NCBI GenBank assembly: GCA_002428455.1
Contig: DIWL01000063.1
Location: 3,770 to 10,113 of the forward strand
Reading direction: 5' to 3'
Source of the DNA: Anaerolineaceae bacterium UBA6107
GTDB lineage: Bacteria > Chloroflexota > Anaerolineae > Anaerolineales > Anaerolineaceae
Length of the DNA: 6,344 nucleotides
The position numbers and the translations under genes were made by a program. The notes under the pieces were generated by a model. That model saw nothing but the letters and a program-made list of their open reading frames with translations, had not been told where the DNA came from and ran no database searches. Below are positions 5,262 through 6,344 of the stretch, in pieces (positions within the stretch are counted from its first letter, which is position 1; each line of letters begins with the position of its first letter).

Positions 5262-6344
5262 TTAGCGCCCTGCACTGATGGTCACTTCAAAAGTGGCCGG
5301 GGAAAGGCTTTCGATTGTCAAGCCCGGGATATTCAATGAAAGTTTAGGTTCATCAAGGCTGTAAGTTCCAGGCAAATAACCGGTGAGGTCGACGAGGACA
5401 CGAATGTCATTGACAAAGAGGGCATCCAGTGCCGGTAGCGGACCAGTAATGATGATGGTTGCTTTCTCGGGCAGGAACGTCGCGCTCAGGTTGGAGGCAA
5501 GACCGGAGGCTTCCAACGGAATATCAGATAACGCAACGCTGCTGACCACTGGTTCAATATCGACCTTGACCTCCACCTGCGAACTGCCAATGACCTGCAG
5601 GTTTGCTGGCAGGTTCAATTCAATCGTTTCCGTGAAATCATCCTGCTTGTCGATCAGGTTGATCACCCGGGTTTCAATGGAACCGGGTAACGCATCAACG
5701 ATGGCGGTGTCGGTTGAATAGACCGTGACGGTTGGCGGATTGACTGTGATGCTGCTTAACCGGTAACCTTGCCTTACCTGCCCTTCAGTGACGACAATGA
5801 CCACCACATTGCGGTATCCGCCGCGTTGAGAAACAGATTGTAGAAGAGTGATCTTATCCGGTGTTACGGTCACATCCCTCACCTGCAGACCATTGGCGTC
5901 CACCGGTTGCAAAGTGATCGTCTCGTTGATGTCTGATCTCACCTGGGTGAGATCGAGGATGGCGTGTACCTCGGCAACCTGGGCAACCCGTGATTCCGCA
6001 CCGCTCACTACCGCTGTCGTTTCTGAAAGTTGCGGTTCATCGGTCTGATAGCCCACCGGCAGCGCACCGCGCGTGACAACAACGATGTCATATTTCTTAT
6101 TGTTGAGGGGTTCCAGTACCAGGTCCACCTGTTGTGGTGTGTAAGAAACGATCTCCACAGGTTTAATCCCCACCTGAACCTGCACCGGAATAGAAACCTC
6201 ACCAGAAGTGACACTTGAAAGATCTATGAAGGCGCGGACATTGCCTTTGCCTTCATTCAGGGTTTCCCAGATGGAATTGGGAGCGCGCAAGTTGACCGTA
6301 ACCGTTTCCGGCAGATCGTTGGTCACCACCAGGTTGGTGGATTG
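5262..6344 (-). CDS. YbbR-repeat protein (CdaR-like), 5' end beyond the window
   Basis: The 360 visible residues form at least four beta-rich YbbR-type repeats of roughly 75-95 residues. Counting from the codon at 6329, they span about 1-75, 79-166, 172-260 and 262-353. Each opens with a strand such as V-x-V-x-x-x-G and a hydrophobic-Pro-x-G turn, and ends with a strand pattern like V-T-V-x-P-x-x-I-T. Repeat four ends SPATFEVTISAGR. The frame stays open to the window edge, with five more codons (QSTNL) before the GTG at 6329. That GTG is therefore probably internal, and the N-terminus, normally one membrane helix, is missing. In Firmicutes and others, YbbR/CdaR proteins are membrane-anchored and regulate the c-di-AMP synthase CdaA, usually encoded just upstream. 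Here that neighbour would lie off-window. It precedes der by 65 bases. Confidence 0.85.
   Translation of the reverse strand, partial: QSTNLVVTNDLPETVTVNLRAPNSIWETLNEGKGNVRAFIDLSSVTSGEVSIPVQVQVGIKPVEIVSYTPQQVDLVLEPLNNKKYDIVVVTRGALPVGYQTDEPQLSETTAVVSGAESRVAQVAEVHAILDLTQVRSDINETITLQPVDANGLQVRDVTVTPDKITLLQSVSQRGGYRNVVVIVVTEGQVRQGYRLSSITVNPPTVTVYSTDTAIVDALPGSIETRVINLIDKQDDFTETIELNLPANLQVIGSSQVEVKVDIEPVVSSVALSDIPLEASGLASNLSATFLPEKATIIITGPLPALDALFVNDIRVLVDLTGYLPGTYSLDEPKLSLNIPGLTIESLSPATFEVTISAGR

Noticed and set aside
4731..5278. Several open frames of 149-165 codons overlapping der on both strands
   Set aside because: They are antisense or shifted readings of the first GTPase domain of der, whose frame is intact and fully motif-bearing.

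Overview
The window looks like bacterial chromosome of ordinary, moderate GC content, dominated by core housekeeping genes on the minus strand. The YbbR-repeat / Der GTPase / signal peptidase I order, together with several tiny two-helix membrane proteins, would fit an Anaerolineae-like Chloroflexota bacterium. That is an inference from gene content and style and is not proven by any single marker. I found no mobile element, CRISPR array, phage gene or obvious accessory system.

Left part (1-230, plus strand): an intrinsic terminator ends an off-window plus-strand gene. It is followed by a self-contained tRNA-Gly(TCC) unit with its own -35/-10 promoter and its own terminator.

Middle left (304-1916, minus strand): a three-gene cluster with 25-28 base gaps. 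In transcription order it holds an unrecognised 166-residue protein, a tandem GNAT acetyltransferase and a 47-residue two-helix membrane peptide. A 112-base divergent spacer separates it from a 63-residue two-helix membrane protein on the plus strand (2029-2220), which has a strong Shine-Dalgarno and a plausible promoter. The -10 region of that spacer is symmetric and may fire both ways. The 63-residue gene ends at a long hairpin terminator.

Middle right (2359-2697, minus strand): a 112-residue three-helix membrane protein with its own extended -10 promoter. It converges on the small plus-strand gene.

Right part (2790-6344, minus strand): a probable operon. In transcription order it holds a YbbR-repeat (CdaR-like) protein whose start lies beyond the right edge, then der (ribosome-assembly GTPase), lepB (signal peptidase I) and a YgiT-type zinc-finger protein. 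A hairpin terminator follows. The gaps are 65, 25 and 51 bases. The cluster joins envelope-facing functions (YbbR protein, signal peptidase) with 50S ribosome assembly.

No clearly new biological system is visible. The most interesting items are the unrecognised 166-residue protein, the solitary YgiT-type zinc finger with a basic tail, the degenerate N-terminal half of the tandem GNAT, and the symmetric divergent promoter.
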